Program-made: the position numbers and the translations under genes | The notes under the pieces: generated by a model | Told to the model about the DNA's origin: nothing | Databases searched by the model: none | Seen by the model: the letters and a program-made list of their open reading frames with translations, nothing else | NCBI GenBank assembly: GCA_043812455.1 | Contig: JBDRMB010000034.1 | Location: forward strand, 1-36,594 | Direction of reading: 5' to 3' | Source of the DNA: JABHQR01 sp043812455 | GTDB taxonomy: Archaea > Nanobdellota > Nanobdellia > Woesearchaeales > GW2011-AR9 | DNA length: 36,594 nucleotides | Part shown: positions 1 to 6,942 of the stretch, in pieces | Layout of the letters: each line of letters opens with the position of its first letter | How positions within the stretch are numbered: the stretch's first letter is position 1

Positions 1-724
1 CAGAACTAGCAATTTCATTAAGTCTTTGTAATACTCTTTCCTGCTTTCCACTTAAACTTTTATAATCAAGATATCTTCCAATATTTTCATCTAAAGCAGG
101 AGAATAACTTTCTGAAATTAATGTTCTTCCTTTTGGACCAATACTAAATCCTAATTTATCAGAATGAAGCACTAATCTAACCATCATAATATGTGGCTCA
201 TCTCCAGCATGATCTTGTAAATCAATTTCTTCTCTATCCATAGCATCCAAAGCTCCATGCTCATAAATAACTCCTGTGCCTAAATCATAAGCTAATGCAC
301 TGGTATTAAAATCGCATGAAACTAAACTTGTCTCTAATGAAACTGGAAATTTTTCTCTGCCACCATTTCTGATTAAATTAGCGTTAGAAAATCTCGACAC
401 ATCCATTTCAAAATCACTTGTTGGTCTCAATTTAACTGTTCCAAATCTATTATAAAAGACATTGTTTTCTCCTTTGAAAACTGTTCTGAAATCAATGGGT
501 TCACCAGAATCATCAACAAGAATATCAAAATCTTTAACACACCCATTTCTTTCATATAATTCTTTTATAATTGGATCTCTAACTGCTCCACCCCATAAAT
601 AACATTTTCTTCCAGATAAAACTTCACCAAATACATGATTCAAATAATCTCTATGAGGATTAGTTTCTAACTCTCTTTGAACTGCTTTTACTAATCTTTC
701 ATCTTGTGTAGTTTTTACTTCCAT
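1..724 (-). CDS. Class II-type nucleotidyltransferase (poly(A) polymerase / CCA-adding head domain), 3' end cut by window edge
   Basis: About 241 codons are visible and the frame is open to the window edge. The N-terminal region reads YLWGGAVRDPI followed about 18 residues later by KDFDILVDD, the GG-AVRD and D-x-D signature of the class II CCA-adding enzyme / poly(A) polymerase head domain, which transfers nucleotides to RNA 3' ends or related substrates. A later FEMDVSRF could supply the third acidic residue. Archaeal CCA enzymes are normally class I, so this is probably an acquired or repurposed transferase. The ATG at 724 follows a TATA-like sequence at 749-757 with a short leader, and a 14-base palindrome lies just upstream. 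The family call is fairly safe; the substrate is unknown. Confidence 0.75.
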   Translation of the reverse strand, partial: MEVKTTQDERLVKAVQRELETNPHRDYLNHVFGEVLSGRKCYLWGGAVRDPIIKELYERNGCVKDFDILVDDSGEPIDFRTVFKGENNVFYNRFGTVKLRPTSDFEMDVSRFSNANLIRNGGREKFPVSLETSLVSCDFNTSALAYDLGTGVIYEHGALDAMDREEIDLQDHAGDEPHIMMVRLVLHSDKLGFSIGPKGRTLISESYSPALDENIGRYLDYKSLSGKQERVLQRLNEIASS

Positions 725-748
725 AATACTCTTAAAAATGTCATTCCA

Positions 749-784
749 TTTATAAATCTTTCGTTTATAGTCACTACTTAGTGA
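749..784 (-). promoter_or_regulatory. TATA box plus 14-base operator-like palindrome for the nucleotidyltransferase gene
   Basis: The TATA-like TTTATAAAT lies at 749-757, about 27 bases from the ATG at 724. Upstream, at 771-784, is a perfect palindrome with half-sites TCACTA and TAGTGA. On the minus strand it reads TCACTAAGTAGTGA, identical to the sequence at 12984-12997 upstream of another gene. Its position just upstream of the TATA box suits an activator or repressor site. Confidence 0.6.
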
Positions 785-886
785 TAAATATAAATCAAAC
801 CATTCTATAACTATTAACATTGCTTCGCAGAAAACTATTAACACACTACTAAACCGAAATCGCTTCGCTTTGGCTTAACGCACATC

Positions 887-934
887 ATCGTATAATGGGA
901 TTATATGGCTACGTTTCACTCCGACCCAAATTTT
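887..934 (+). repeat. Diverged direct repeat, copy 1
   Basis: Starts ATCGTATAATGGGATT and ends GACCCAAATTTT. It matches the copy at 1366-1413 at 31 of 48 positions without gaps, and better with one gap in the middle. The two copies bracket the attC-like structure. Confidence 0.55.
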
Positions 935-1090
935 CTTCTTATCAGAACATTCCATGAATTCCATTAGAAAACTATAGATGCTAAGCCCGACTGGGAGCCA
1001 CTCATCATTTATCAATAAGATTGTAAACTCTTTCGGGTGCTACCAATTTCGGTCGACAAAAAACTCCGCTCACCATCAAAGGTCTGCTAC

Positions 1091-1208
1091 GTATAACACG
1101 AATTATGCGGTTGCGTTACTCGGGGCATCAAAGCCCCTGCGTTACTCACCCAAATCGTTTAATGTTGCTACGCAACTTAAACGACTTCGCATAATTCGGA
1201 TGTTATAC
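1091..1208. repeat. attC-like imperfect inverted repeat with two internal hairpins
   Basis: The left arm (1091-1109, beginning GTATAACA) pairs with the right arm (1188-1208, ending TGTTATAC) along its whole length, except for two extra bases (GA, 1199-1200) on the right arm. Inside are a GGGGC/GCCCC hairpin (1122-1137), flanked by direct copies of TGCGTTACTC (1112-1121, 1139-1148), and a long hairpin (1155-1184, TCGTTTAA/TTAAACGA plus GTTGC/GCAAC with one bulged T). Integron attC sites share this layout of near-palindromic ends with extrahelical bases. The end heptamers GTATAAC and GTTATAC match RYYYAAC and GTTRRRY at six of seven positions. The structure is plain; its identity as a recombination site is inference. 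Confidence 0.5.
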
Positions 1209-1365
1209 TCAATTATTTCAGTGCCTTTACGTCGACAAGGCAGTGCTTTTTTATTCCAAACTCGATAAATAAATCTCTGCACGTAAAGATAAACCTGTGC
1301 TTCTTAACGGGACTGACTTCGTTTAAATCCATAAGAAAAAAGAATACGGAAATTACTTCGCAACT

Positions 1366-1413
1366 ATCCTATAACGAGATTTAAACGGCTCGTCTACACT
1401 CAACCCAAATTTT
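1366..1413 (+). repeat. Diverged direct repeat, copy 2
   Basis: Starts ATCCTATAACGAGATT and ends AACCCAAATTTT. Partner of 887-934, in the same orientation and 479 bases away. Confidence 0.55.
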
Positions 1414-1473
1414 GCAAATTGAATTAAAAAAAGAGGGGCTTAAGTTAAAGAAAAAAATTAAAAAACTTTTTAA

Positions 1474-2028
1474 TCATGATCTTGATTGAATGGCTGATTC
1501 TAATGGCCCTTCATCACATTGTGCTCTTACTGCAAAATGCTTTGCATAACGAATTTGTTCTGACAGATCACCTACGCCTTCATTAATAAATCTTGTATGT
1601 GTTTCAAATTGCCTTTTCATACTTCCCCTGTATGCTTCCTCAAGTGGTGTAGCTGACACTCCATGAAATTCTATACTAGATTTTAATCTTTGGAAATTTT
1701 CATCACTCATTCCCACACCATTATTTAGATACCTAATGTCAGTATTTCTTACTGGAGAAGCACCTTCTTCAACAGCACTTTTTAAGTATGCTAAGTCCAA
1801 TCCATTTTCGGTTGCAAATTCTCTTGCTGTGGGCTCATGAAAAATATTACCTCTTCGTACAAATGTTAAATGTCTTGCGTAATCTGAAGAAACATTTCCT
1901 GAACTTTTAGGTAATAAGTCTTTACTCTCATATCCTCTAAGAAAAGCATCTACCATATTACCAACTGCGCCAGATTCTCTCCATTTATTCCAAAATCTTT
2001 GATCTTTAACTTTACTTTGATTAACCAT
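1474..2028 (-). CDS. Orphan protein, 184 aa
   Basis: A mostly helical, soluble, charge-rich protein that I do not recognise. No signal peptide, membrane segment or metal motif is visible. The ATG has only a weak AGG upstream. It lies between the attC-like region and an IS200-type element, and codon use resembles nearby genes. Its place in an accessory region suggests it may be cargo of an integrated element. Confidence 0.6.
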   Translation of the reverse strand: MVNQSKVKDQRFWNKWRESGAVGNMVDAFLRGYESKDLLPKSSGNVSSDYARHLTFVRRGNIFHEPTAREFATENGLDLAYLKSAVEEGASPVRNTDIRYLNNGVGMSDENFQRLKSSIEFHGVSATPLEEAYRGSMKRQFETHTRFINEGVGDLSEQIRYAKHFAVRAQCDEGPLESAIQSRS

Positions 2029-2150
2029 TTTTCTTAACCTCTCATCAATTAAATTATTGTTATTTTAAGCATAAAATGGATAGTCCTTTATAAATGTTTT
2101 GGTTAATTCACTACTATTAAATAACGAATATTAAATTTAAAAATGAACCT

Positions 2151-2764
2151 CCCTGGACTAAAGTCCAGGGTATCTCGATAGTGGAATTTGCTTGCTCCAC
2201 GCGTTATTGCTTTGAGCAATGTAATGCTTAATTGTATCTGCAGTAACATTGCCCACACTTCTGAAGAATTTACCTGGACTCCAGAGATGTCCTGTTCTAA
2301 AGTATCTCCTGAGCCAAGGATGTTTCTTAAACAGTGCATACGCACTGTAGCCCTTCAACAACTGAAGGGCTTTGCTAACGCAAATAGTTGGTGGTATCTC
2401 GATAAAGAGATGTATATGGTCTGGCATAACTTCAAGCTCATAAATATGCATACCATATTTTTGCGCTGCAACGCGCAAAATTATTTCACAATCTTTCTTG
2501 ACCCATGGAAATTTAAATGGATCCCAAGACCACTTTGGTTTCCACACTAAGTGGAAAGCATTTTGCCCAACTGCGTGGGCAAAACTTGTTAATCCTTTTT
2601 GCATAGAAAACACCTCGCAAGTTTTTTAAACTTGCGCAGTATAGCTAACACTGAGTTTGTTTAATCGATGAGAGTGCGTCAGCTACGCCACGCACTCACA
2701 TCAACTTTTTCTAAGAACAAAAACTTTTCGCGAAAAAAAACTAAGAAACCGGGCTAAAGCCCGG
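2151..2764 (-). mobile_element. IS200-type insertion sequence (IS200/IS605 family)
   Basis: A single Y1 transposase gene lies between two similar terminal hairpins. One is at 2151-2170 (arms CCCTGGACT/AGTCCAGGG, overlapping the tnpA stop codon); the other is at 2749-2764 (CCGGGC/GCCCGG). Both have a CTAAAG apex on the plus strand. IS200/IS605 elements carry subterminal hairpins of this kind instead of inverted repeats and insert as single strands. Two more hairpins lie inside the tnpA leader: CGCAAGTTT/AAACTTGCG at 2617-2637, and GAGTGCGT/ACGCACTC at about 2672-2697. No tnpB is present. The exact ends may lie a few bases outside these limits, and the 2749 hairpin could also end the integrase transcript. 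Confidence 0.75.
2158..2604 (-). CDS. tnpA: IS200-type Y1 (HUH) transposase TnpA
   Basis: This enzyme catalyses single-strand cut-and-paste transposition of IS200/IS605 elements. The HUH motif is visible as DHIHLFIE near the middle, and the catalytic tyrosine is probably in TIKHYIAQS near the C terminus. The length (148 aa) is normal for the family. The start is the ATG at 2604: GAGGTG, placed six bases upstream, is the Shine-Dalgarno sequence, and the GTG inside it is not a likely start. A strong hairpin just upstream of that site (2617-2637) could restrain translation, as is known for IS200. The frame is intact, so it may be active. Confidence 0.9.
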   Translation of the reverse strand: MQKGLTSFAHAVGQNAFHLVWKPKWSWDPFKFPWVKKDCEIILRVAAQKYGMHIYELEVMPDHIHLFIEIPPTICVSKALQLLKGYSAYALFKKHPWLRRYFRTGHLWSPGKFFRSVGNVTADTIKHYIAQSNNAWSKQIPLSRYPGL

Positions 2765-2786
2765 GGTATTCTTTATTTGTAATAAA

Positions 2787-4001
2787 TTAAAAGGAAAATC
2801 CAGCAACGTTTGATTTTTCCATTTTTTCTTTAATCCTATTCTTTATTATATCATCTTCAAGTAATGCATCCATTAGCAAATCAAAACTTCTTCGCTTAGT
2901 TATTTCTTGCGATTTTTGAGTTTCCATTTCCATAGCATACTTTAAGTCAAGAATACCACCACATTTATTACAATGTTTGCTTCCATGAGAATTAATCATG
3001 TCACAACGTGGACAAATCTGTGGTATTAATTTATTTTCTGATCTGCTCTCATCTGTTTTAATACCATTCATCATTAATATGGCATTGTCAACTTCTCTAC
3101 CACTCATGTGAACATAAGTTGCAGGCATATCACTTCCTTGTATCCAACCAAAATATTGGTTCATCTGAAATTCAGTTAAGTGATTAGCCATGAAAGTTGC
3201 TCGAGAATGCCTAAAAATGTGTGGATTAGATCTTTTCTTAATTCCAGCTTTCCTGAACAATTTTTGTAATAACTTAATTATGTTAGAATAGTTCATAATC
3301 TTGTTATGATTTCTTTTACCATAATTTATCCATAAGAAAGCATTATTATTATCTTTATCTGGGTGGTTAGCTAACCATGTTGATATATAGGGAGTACTAG
3401 AAATTAATCTCATTTTTCTAGAACCAGTCTTTCCTTGTACTGATATTCTAATCCCATATTTATCAAAAATAACATTCTTCAATTTAAGATTACCAATTTC
3501 ACCAACCCTTGCTCCAGATTCCCATAGTATGGAGACGAAAGCTTTGTCTCTGGGATGCTCAGCAGTATCTATTAGTAATTTTACCTCTTTGTCGGTAAGC
3601 AAATCACCTTCAGAGGGCAATTTCTTTTCAGATCTGCTCATCCTTATGTTTATCCAGTTTACAATTTCTGGAAATTCTGAAGTTCCTTTCAGCCATTTAT
3701 AGAATCTTCTTATTATAACCTTGTAAGTTTGTTTTGTCCAAGGTGATAAATCACTTTGTTGAATTTTACTAACAAACTTCTTGAGGTCATCAATCGTTGC
3801 TTTATCTAAGTCTTTATCTAATTTTTTAGCCACAGATCGCATTATTTCAATATATTTCATCAATCTTGGTTTAGATAAGTTCTCTAAAACAAGAGCATCA
3901 TTCATTTGTAGAATAAGCTCCTTGTTTCTTTCAGAAATTTGTGCTTTTTTTAGTCCTCGAAGTGCTGCCAGGTAATTCTTTTCGTAGTTATGTATACCCA
4001 T
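2787..4001 (-). CDS. Tyrosine recombinase/integrase with C-terminal zinc ribbon
   Basis: Site-specific DNA recombinase, about 404 aa. Counting from the upstream TTG at 4016, the catalytic set is R170 (GARVGEI), K196 (QGKTGSRK), H266-x-x-R269 (HIFRH), W291 and the nucleophile Y301 (YVHMS). The N-terminal part (about 1-130) is an all-helical SAM-like DNA-binding domain. A C-terminal zinc ribbon (C335/C338 ... C349/C352) follows, a form common in archaeal integrases. I see no integron-integrase insertion. The ATG at 4001 has an ideal GGAGG eight bases upstream; the TTG at 4016 overlaps that site. The gene starts 80 bases beyond the 3' end of a tRNA gene, the usual position in a tRNA-integrated element. 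Confidence 0.9.
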   Translation of the reverse strand: MGIHNYEKNYLAALRGLKKAQISERNKELILQMNDALVLENLSKPRLMKYIEIMRSVAKKLDKDLDKATIDDLKKFVSKIQQSDLSPWTKQTYKVIIRRFYKWLKGTSEFPEIVNWINIRMSRSEKKLPSEGDLLTDKEVKLLIDTAEHPRDKAFVSILWESGARVGEIGNLKLKNVIFDKYGIRISVQGKTGSRKMRLISSTPYISTWLANHPDKDNNNAFLWINYGKRNHNKIMNYSNIIKLLQKLFRKAGIKKRSNPHIFRHSRATFMANHLTEFQMNQYFGWIQGSDMPATYVHMSGREVDNAILMMNGIKTDESRSENKLIPQICPRCDMINSHGSKHCNKCGGILDLKYAMEMETQKSQEITKRRSFDLLMDALLEDDIIKNRIKEKMEKSNVAGFSF

Positions 4002-4081
4002 CTTTATATCCTCCAAAGAACTAGCAGTATATAAACGCCGTAGCCACTTTGTGGCTATGCGGACGTGGAATTATAATATAA

Positions 4082-4211
4082 CGCCAACGCCCGGATTTGA
4101 ACCGGGATATCCTTGCGGAAACAAGCTCCATGGTACTATCCTGTATTTCCAGGCTAACGCCCACTTTTCTAAAAAAGTAGTTTGCGCAGTACCAGATTGT
4201 GCCACGCTGGC
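4082..4211 (-). tRNA. Intron-containing tRNA, probably tRNA-Ser (type II)
   Basis: The acceptor halves GCCAGCG and CGTTGGC pair, the discriminator is G, and the T arm is CCCGG-TTCAAAT-CCGGG. The D arm is GCAC...CTGC with GG in its loop. A long variable arm (around GGAG-CTTGT-TTCC) and the G discriminator point to serine. The gene is about 130 bases, roughly 40 longer than a type II tRNA, so an intron is expected. I could not place the splice sites: an ACTTTT/AAAAGT hairpin and a CCTG/CAGG hairpin lie in the middle, and the anticodon is unresolved. No CCA is encoded. Confidence 0.7.
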
Positions 4212-4221
4212 AAATTAAAAA

Positions 4222-4384
4222 TGGCGGTGGCGTGATTTGAACACGCGACCTTCACGTAACCCAGTTATAAGGAGCTAATCATCGGTTAGGAAAACCTCAT
4301 TGCTCATCCTTATGAGCCTCGTCTCGTAGCTAGCAACCAGTACTAACCACATGTGACGCTATAACCAGGCTTAGCTACACCGCC
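4222..4384 (-). tRNA. tRNA gene with a large (~85-90 base) intron, isotype unresolved
   Basis: Acceptor GGCGGTG/CACCGCC, D arm GCTA...TAGC with CCTGG in the loop, T arm GCGTG-TTCAAAT-CACGC and discriminator A are all canonical. The anticodon arm probably starts with TCAC and ends with GTGA. The 163-base length leaves about 87 bases of intron, which includes a perfect GCTCAT/ATGAGC hairpin and a GGTTAG/CTAACC helix. No standard 37/38 splice gives U33 and a well-paired stem, so the intron may be non-canonically placed. The spacer to the next tRNA is 10 bases, so the two are probably co-transcribed. Confidence 0.75.
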
Positions 4385-4407
4385 ATTCAAGGCAAAAAGA
4401 ATAAAGT

Positions 4408-4420
4408 CCTTATAAAAAGC
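4408..4420 (-). promoter_or_regulatory. TATA box for the tRNA pair
   Basis: Minus-strand CTTTTTATAAGG lies about 25-30 bases upstream of the first tRNA 5' end at 4384, the standard archaeal spacing. Confidence 0.55.
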
Positions 4421-4428
4421 TTTTGTTT

Positions 4429-4830
4429 CTAAGATAGAGCTTTCTTGATCAAACCCTGAAACTCTTGCATCTTTTCTTCGGAATAATCCTTCACGTTGCT
4501 GGCATCTAAAAACACCCCATGACCATCATCCTTAAACCGTGGGATTAAATGAATGTGAGCGTGAGGAACTTCTTCGCCCATTACCATAGAAAAAACATAA
4601 TCAACACCAAAAGCTTTCTTGATTGCATTTGCAACTTTGTTAACAACCTTAGAATAATTTTCTTTAACATCCCAAACCCAACGGTAATGTTTTATCGGAA
4701 CTACTAAAGTATGTCCTTTATTCAAAGATCTGATATCTAAAAAAGCAACAAAGTTATCATCCCGGTAAACTTCATATGCTCCAGACATTTCCTTCCTTGC
4801 AATTGCACAAAATACACAGTTATCAGCCAT
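4429..4830 (-). CDS. HIT-family nucleotide hydrolase/transferase (Hint-like)
   Basis: Histidine-triad protein of 133 aa that hydrolyses nucleoside phosphoramidates or dinucleotides. The signature HAHIHLIP near residue 112 supplies the catalytic triad. An N-terminal CVFC resembles the zinc-binding pair of Hint-type proteins, though the other ligands are unclear. DIRSLNKGHTLVVPIKHY is the usual substrate-loop block. Length and start (AAGGT eight bases upstream of the ATG) are normal. It begins 33 bases after the NYN gene ends on the same strand and may be co-transcribed with it. Confidence 0.9.
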   Translation of the reverse strand: MADNCVFCAIARKEMSGAYEVYRDDNFVAFLDIRSLNKGHTLVVPIKHYRWVWDVKENYSKVVNKVANAIKKAFGVDYVFSMVMGEEVPHAHIHLIPRFKDDGHGVFLDASNVKDYSEEKMQEFQGLIKKALS

Positions 4831-4863
4831 TTTATTTTACCTTAATTTATCTTGATTATTTGT

Positions 4864-5640
4864 TTAATGTTTTGCCTTTTTATCGTTAATTCTCGGAAGT
4901 ACTTGTTTTTTAAGAGTATCTTCTTTAGGTTCTTCAACTTTTTTAGCTACAGCTTTCTTAGCACTAGTTTTCTTTTTAGGTACATGTTTCTTTGCAGAAC
5001 TTCCAGTAACTGGAGCTTCAACTTTTTCCTTAACTGGCTCTTTATTAGATTCATTAATATGTTCTTTAACAGGTTCAGGAATTTTAGCAATTACTGTTGG
5101 CATTTTTCCAGCAGAACCTTTCTTAGTAGAACTATTCCGTTGCATTTGCCGTGAACTACCATAACTGAACCAATCACTTCTAGTTATCGGATGAAAATGT
5201 TCAGCTTCGTCTTTCAAGATTTTTGCAGTAGTTTCTTTTACTGCTGCAATTTCTACTCTAACCCCTTCAGCCTTCAAATGTCTAACCAATTCAACATAAT
5301 CTGAATCACCAGACATGATAATAATGGTATCAACTTTAGAAGCTAATTGTGTTGCTTTAATTGATAATGGAATATCTGCAGACTTGTGACATGGTACAAC
5401 CATCCCATAATATTTTTCATGTAACCGTTCAGCAAATTTTGAAGAAATATTTTTTCCTTCTCTAAAATAAATAAAACGGTTCAACCCTCTTCCATTAAGT
5501 AACCTTGGGATTAAAGTATCAAAATTAATCATAGTATTAGTATTATTAGATAATTCATGGATACTACGCTCAATATTATTTCCATCACAAAGAATTGCTA
5601 CAGATTGGTTAATTTGAATTTCTTTATTATTTGTCATCAC
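4864..5640 (-). CDS. NYN-domain (LabA/DUF88-like) putative ribonuclease with lysine-rich tail
   Basis: The first ~155 residues form a PIN-like NYN domain: ILCDGNNIE, a central KSADIPLSIKA block and IIIMSGDSDYVELV give the conserved acidic residues expected to bind metal. Families of this type act on RNA. The last ~100 residues are low complexity, rich in Lys, Pro, Glu and Ala, with KK and PKKK clusters, probably disordered and nucleic-acid binding. Two adjacent ATGs (5640, 5637) follow AAGGTGAT. The domain call is firm; the RNA target is unknown. Confidence 0.85.
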   Translation of the reverse strand: MMTNNKEIQINQSVAILCDGNNIERSIHELSNNTNTMINFDTLIPRLLNGRGLNRFIYFREGKNISSKFAERLHEKYYGMVVPCHKSADIPLSIKATQLASKVDTIIIMSGDSDYVELVRHLKAEGVRVEIAAVKETTAKILKDEAEHFHPITRSDWFSYGSSRQMQRNSSTKKGSAGKMPTVIAKIPEPVKEHINESNKEPVKEKVEAPVTGSSAKKHVPKKKTSAKKAVAKKVEEPKEDTLKKQVLPRINDKKAKH

Positions 5641-5725
5641 ACATCACCTTTTATTTTTACTTTTGATTTTAATATTGTTATAATTAAGCTAAAGAACACA
5701 AGGATATTTAAGCCTTACTTAAGAA

Positions 5726-5926
5726 TTACTTAATCTTAACCCACTTATCATCTTTCTTAACATACTTTTTCTTAACTGCAGACCAAGCAACCTTGAAAGC
5801 AATGATTTCATCTCCTTTATACTGCTCATAAGCATGATTAAAAGCTTCTAAGAATATCTTCTGAGCGTGTTTAGGCAAATTATCCTTAACAGAGTCTGGT
5901 AAATCTGTAACTGTTTTGTATGGCAT
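5726..5926 (-). CDS. ChaB-like protein
   Basis: 66 aa, opening MPYKTVTDLPDSVKDNLPKH and ending with VAWSAVKKKY plus a basic tail, which is the ChaB family pattern over the full length. ChaB was first tied to cation transport regulation in E. coli, but its biochemical role is poorly known. The gene stands alone on the minus strand. Between 5927 and 6037 is a strongly structured stretch (see the RNA at 5949-6037) that would lie in its leader. No good Shine-Dalgarno precedes the ATG. Confidence 0.8.
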   Translation of the reverse strand: MPYKTVTDLPDSVKDNLPKHAQKIFLEAFNHAYEQYKGDEIIAFKVAWSAVKKKYVKKDDKWVKIK

Positions 5927-5948
5927 TTTTTAGAAATATAAACAAACT

Positions 5949-6037
5949 GCCTAGGTCCGAAGTTTCACCCCGAAAGTGTCACCAAAAACTCCGAAGAGTC
6001 TGAAGGTCAACAAACGAAGATCAATTCTCCCCTAGAC
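5949..6037 (-). ncRNA. Candidate structured RNA or leader element upstream of the ChaB-like gene
   Basis: On the minus strand the ends GTCTAGG and CCTAGGC pair into a seven-base helix enclosing 75 bases. Inside are ACTC-UUCG-GAGU, a C(UUCG)G tetraloop hairpin at about 5988-5999, and UCACU-UUCG-GGGUGA, a second UUCG-capped hairpin. Such loops are typical of stable RNAs. The ChaB ATG (5926) lies 22 bases past its 3' end, so it could be a cis-regulatory leader, and a TATA-like AT-rich block lies at about 6050-6066. It matches no RNA family I can name. The strand follows from the UUCG loops. Confidence 0.45.
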
Positions 6038-6162
6038 AATCAGTTAATTTATGATTAAAGTATTTTTCTTTTAAGTAATTTTCTTTTCATTAAAAAGTTG
6101 TAACAAAGTTTATAAAAAACAGAAATAAGTTGGCATATAGTGGTTCTTTGAGGCTGAAAAAT

Positions 6163-6732
6163 ATGGAAAAACCAACCAGCCTGATTAATAGTAATATTGA
6201 CATTGGCAAACTAGTTCTAAGACTTTCATCTCAGTATGAAAAGATCAGAAACGATCCACTTTACATGGTTGTTGAATCAAATCTTAAGGTCGCAGATAGA
6301 ATGAAAGAAGATGATCCTGAAACTGCTAATTCTCATGTTGATATTTATGGATTAGTTTTATTGATTAACAGAACTAGTGTCTTGTCTTATGGAAATCCAA
6401 AAACCAAAGTAACTTTAAAATCTCTTAGAAATGAACTCAAGAATAAGAATCCAGAAGGTATTACCAACTTATTGGACAAAGTTAAAATCATAGATTGTTA
6501 CAGACAAGATTGTCATGATGGTCCTGAGAAAGATAATGATAAGATTCAACTAGCGCTTACACACTTAAAAGAAAATATTCATTATCGGCGATTAGGATAT
6601 GGCAGGGGGACATTTTATGATGGTAAATTAGTTGCAGAAGTTTTTAATCAAGCAAAAGAATATTTTGCAGATAAAAGAAAATTACGAAGTATTAAGCCAA
6701 GCACTCGTATTGCATTACCTCTAACAGCTTAA
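6163..6732 (+). CDS. Orphan protein, 189 aa
   Basis: Soluble, mixed-charge protein that I do not recognise. The middle has DCYRQDCHDGPEKDNDK, a Cys/His/Asp cluster that might bind metal, followed by HLKENIHYRRLGYGRG. I chose the ATG at 6163, which has GAGG ten bases upstream, over the TTG at 6130. A TATA-like TTTATAAAAA lies at about 6109-6118. It is a monocistronic plus-strand gene between minus-strand neighbours. Confidence 0.6.
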   Translation: MEKPTSLINSNIDIGKLVLRLSSQYEKIRNDPLYMVVESNLKVADRMKEDDPETANSHVDIYGLVLLINRTSVLSYGNPKTKVTLKSLRNELKNKNPEGITNLLDKVKIIDCYRQDCHDGPEKDNDKIQLALTHLKENIHYRRLGYGRGTFYDGKLVAEVFNQAKEYFADKRKLRSIKPSTRIALPLTA

Positions 6733-6756
6733 TCTAAAGGACTAATTTCTTGACAG

Positions 6757-6942
6757 TTAAGATTTAACACTTTTTCTTACTGTCCAGAATAATCTTCCTG
6801 CTGCAATAAAGACGCTTAACGCTGCTAACAGAAACCACCAATCTTCATTTCTAACCAAACCAATTATGATAAATGCTCCTGCTGCAAAGAATAAAAATAC
6901 CCAGGAATGTTCATTTGTTTTTCTTCTTTGGAAGTTTTTCAT
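6757..6942 (-). CDS. Small membrane protein, two transmembrane segments
   Basis: 61 aa: a basic N terminus (KNFQRRK), then two hydrophobic helices (about 14-30 and 34-52) separated by a short NEDWW turn, and a basic end. The start overlaps the last 32 bases of the upstream membrane protein gene, so the two are probably translationally coupled. No family recognised. Confidence 0.65.
   Translation of the reverse strand: MKNFQRRKTNEHSWVFLFFAAGAFIIIGLVRNEDWWFLLAALSVFIAAGRLFWTVRKSVKS

Larger units (their letters stand above)
725..1473. other. Non-coding 750-base stretch with attC-like fold and diverged repeats
   Basis: No convincing gene is present. The stretch holds the promoter at 749-784, a short direct repeat AACTATTAACA (809-819 and 834-844), two diverged 48-base direct copies (887-934, 1366-1413), an attC-like structure (1091-1208) and several short hairpins such as TGCCTT/AAGGCA near 1222-1243. 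The 96-codon open frame at 978-1268 runs through the folded repeat and looks accidental. Local GC is higher than in the surrounding genes. Confidence 0.6.

Noticed and set aside
978..1268. 96-codon open frame on the plus strand
   Set aside because: It runs straight through the attC-like inverted repeat, has Arg/Ser-rich composition unlike neighbouring proteins and no ribosome site; its openness is best explained by the local higher GC.
2188..2550. 120-codon frame antisense to the transposase
   Set aside because: Cys/Met/Trp-rich translation without domains; it is the shadow of the tnpA coding strand.
2787..4001. Calling the tyrosine recombinase an integron integrase
   Set aside because: The catalytic set is present, but I see no insertion typical of IntI, and it has a C-terminal zinc ribbon as in ordinary archaeal integrases; the tRNA-side position fits a tRNA-targeting integrase better.
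4852..5154. 100-codon Phe/Ser-rich frame on the plus strand
   Set aside because: Antisense of the low-complexity lysine-rich tail of the NYN protein; poly-Phe is what AAA/AAG runs give on the other strand.
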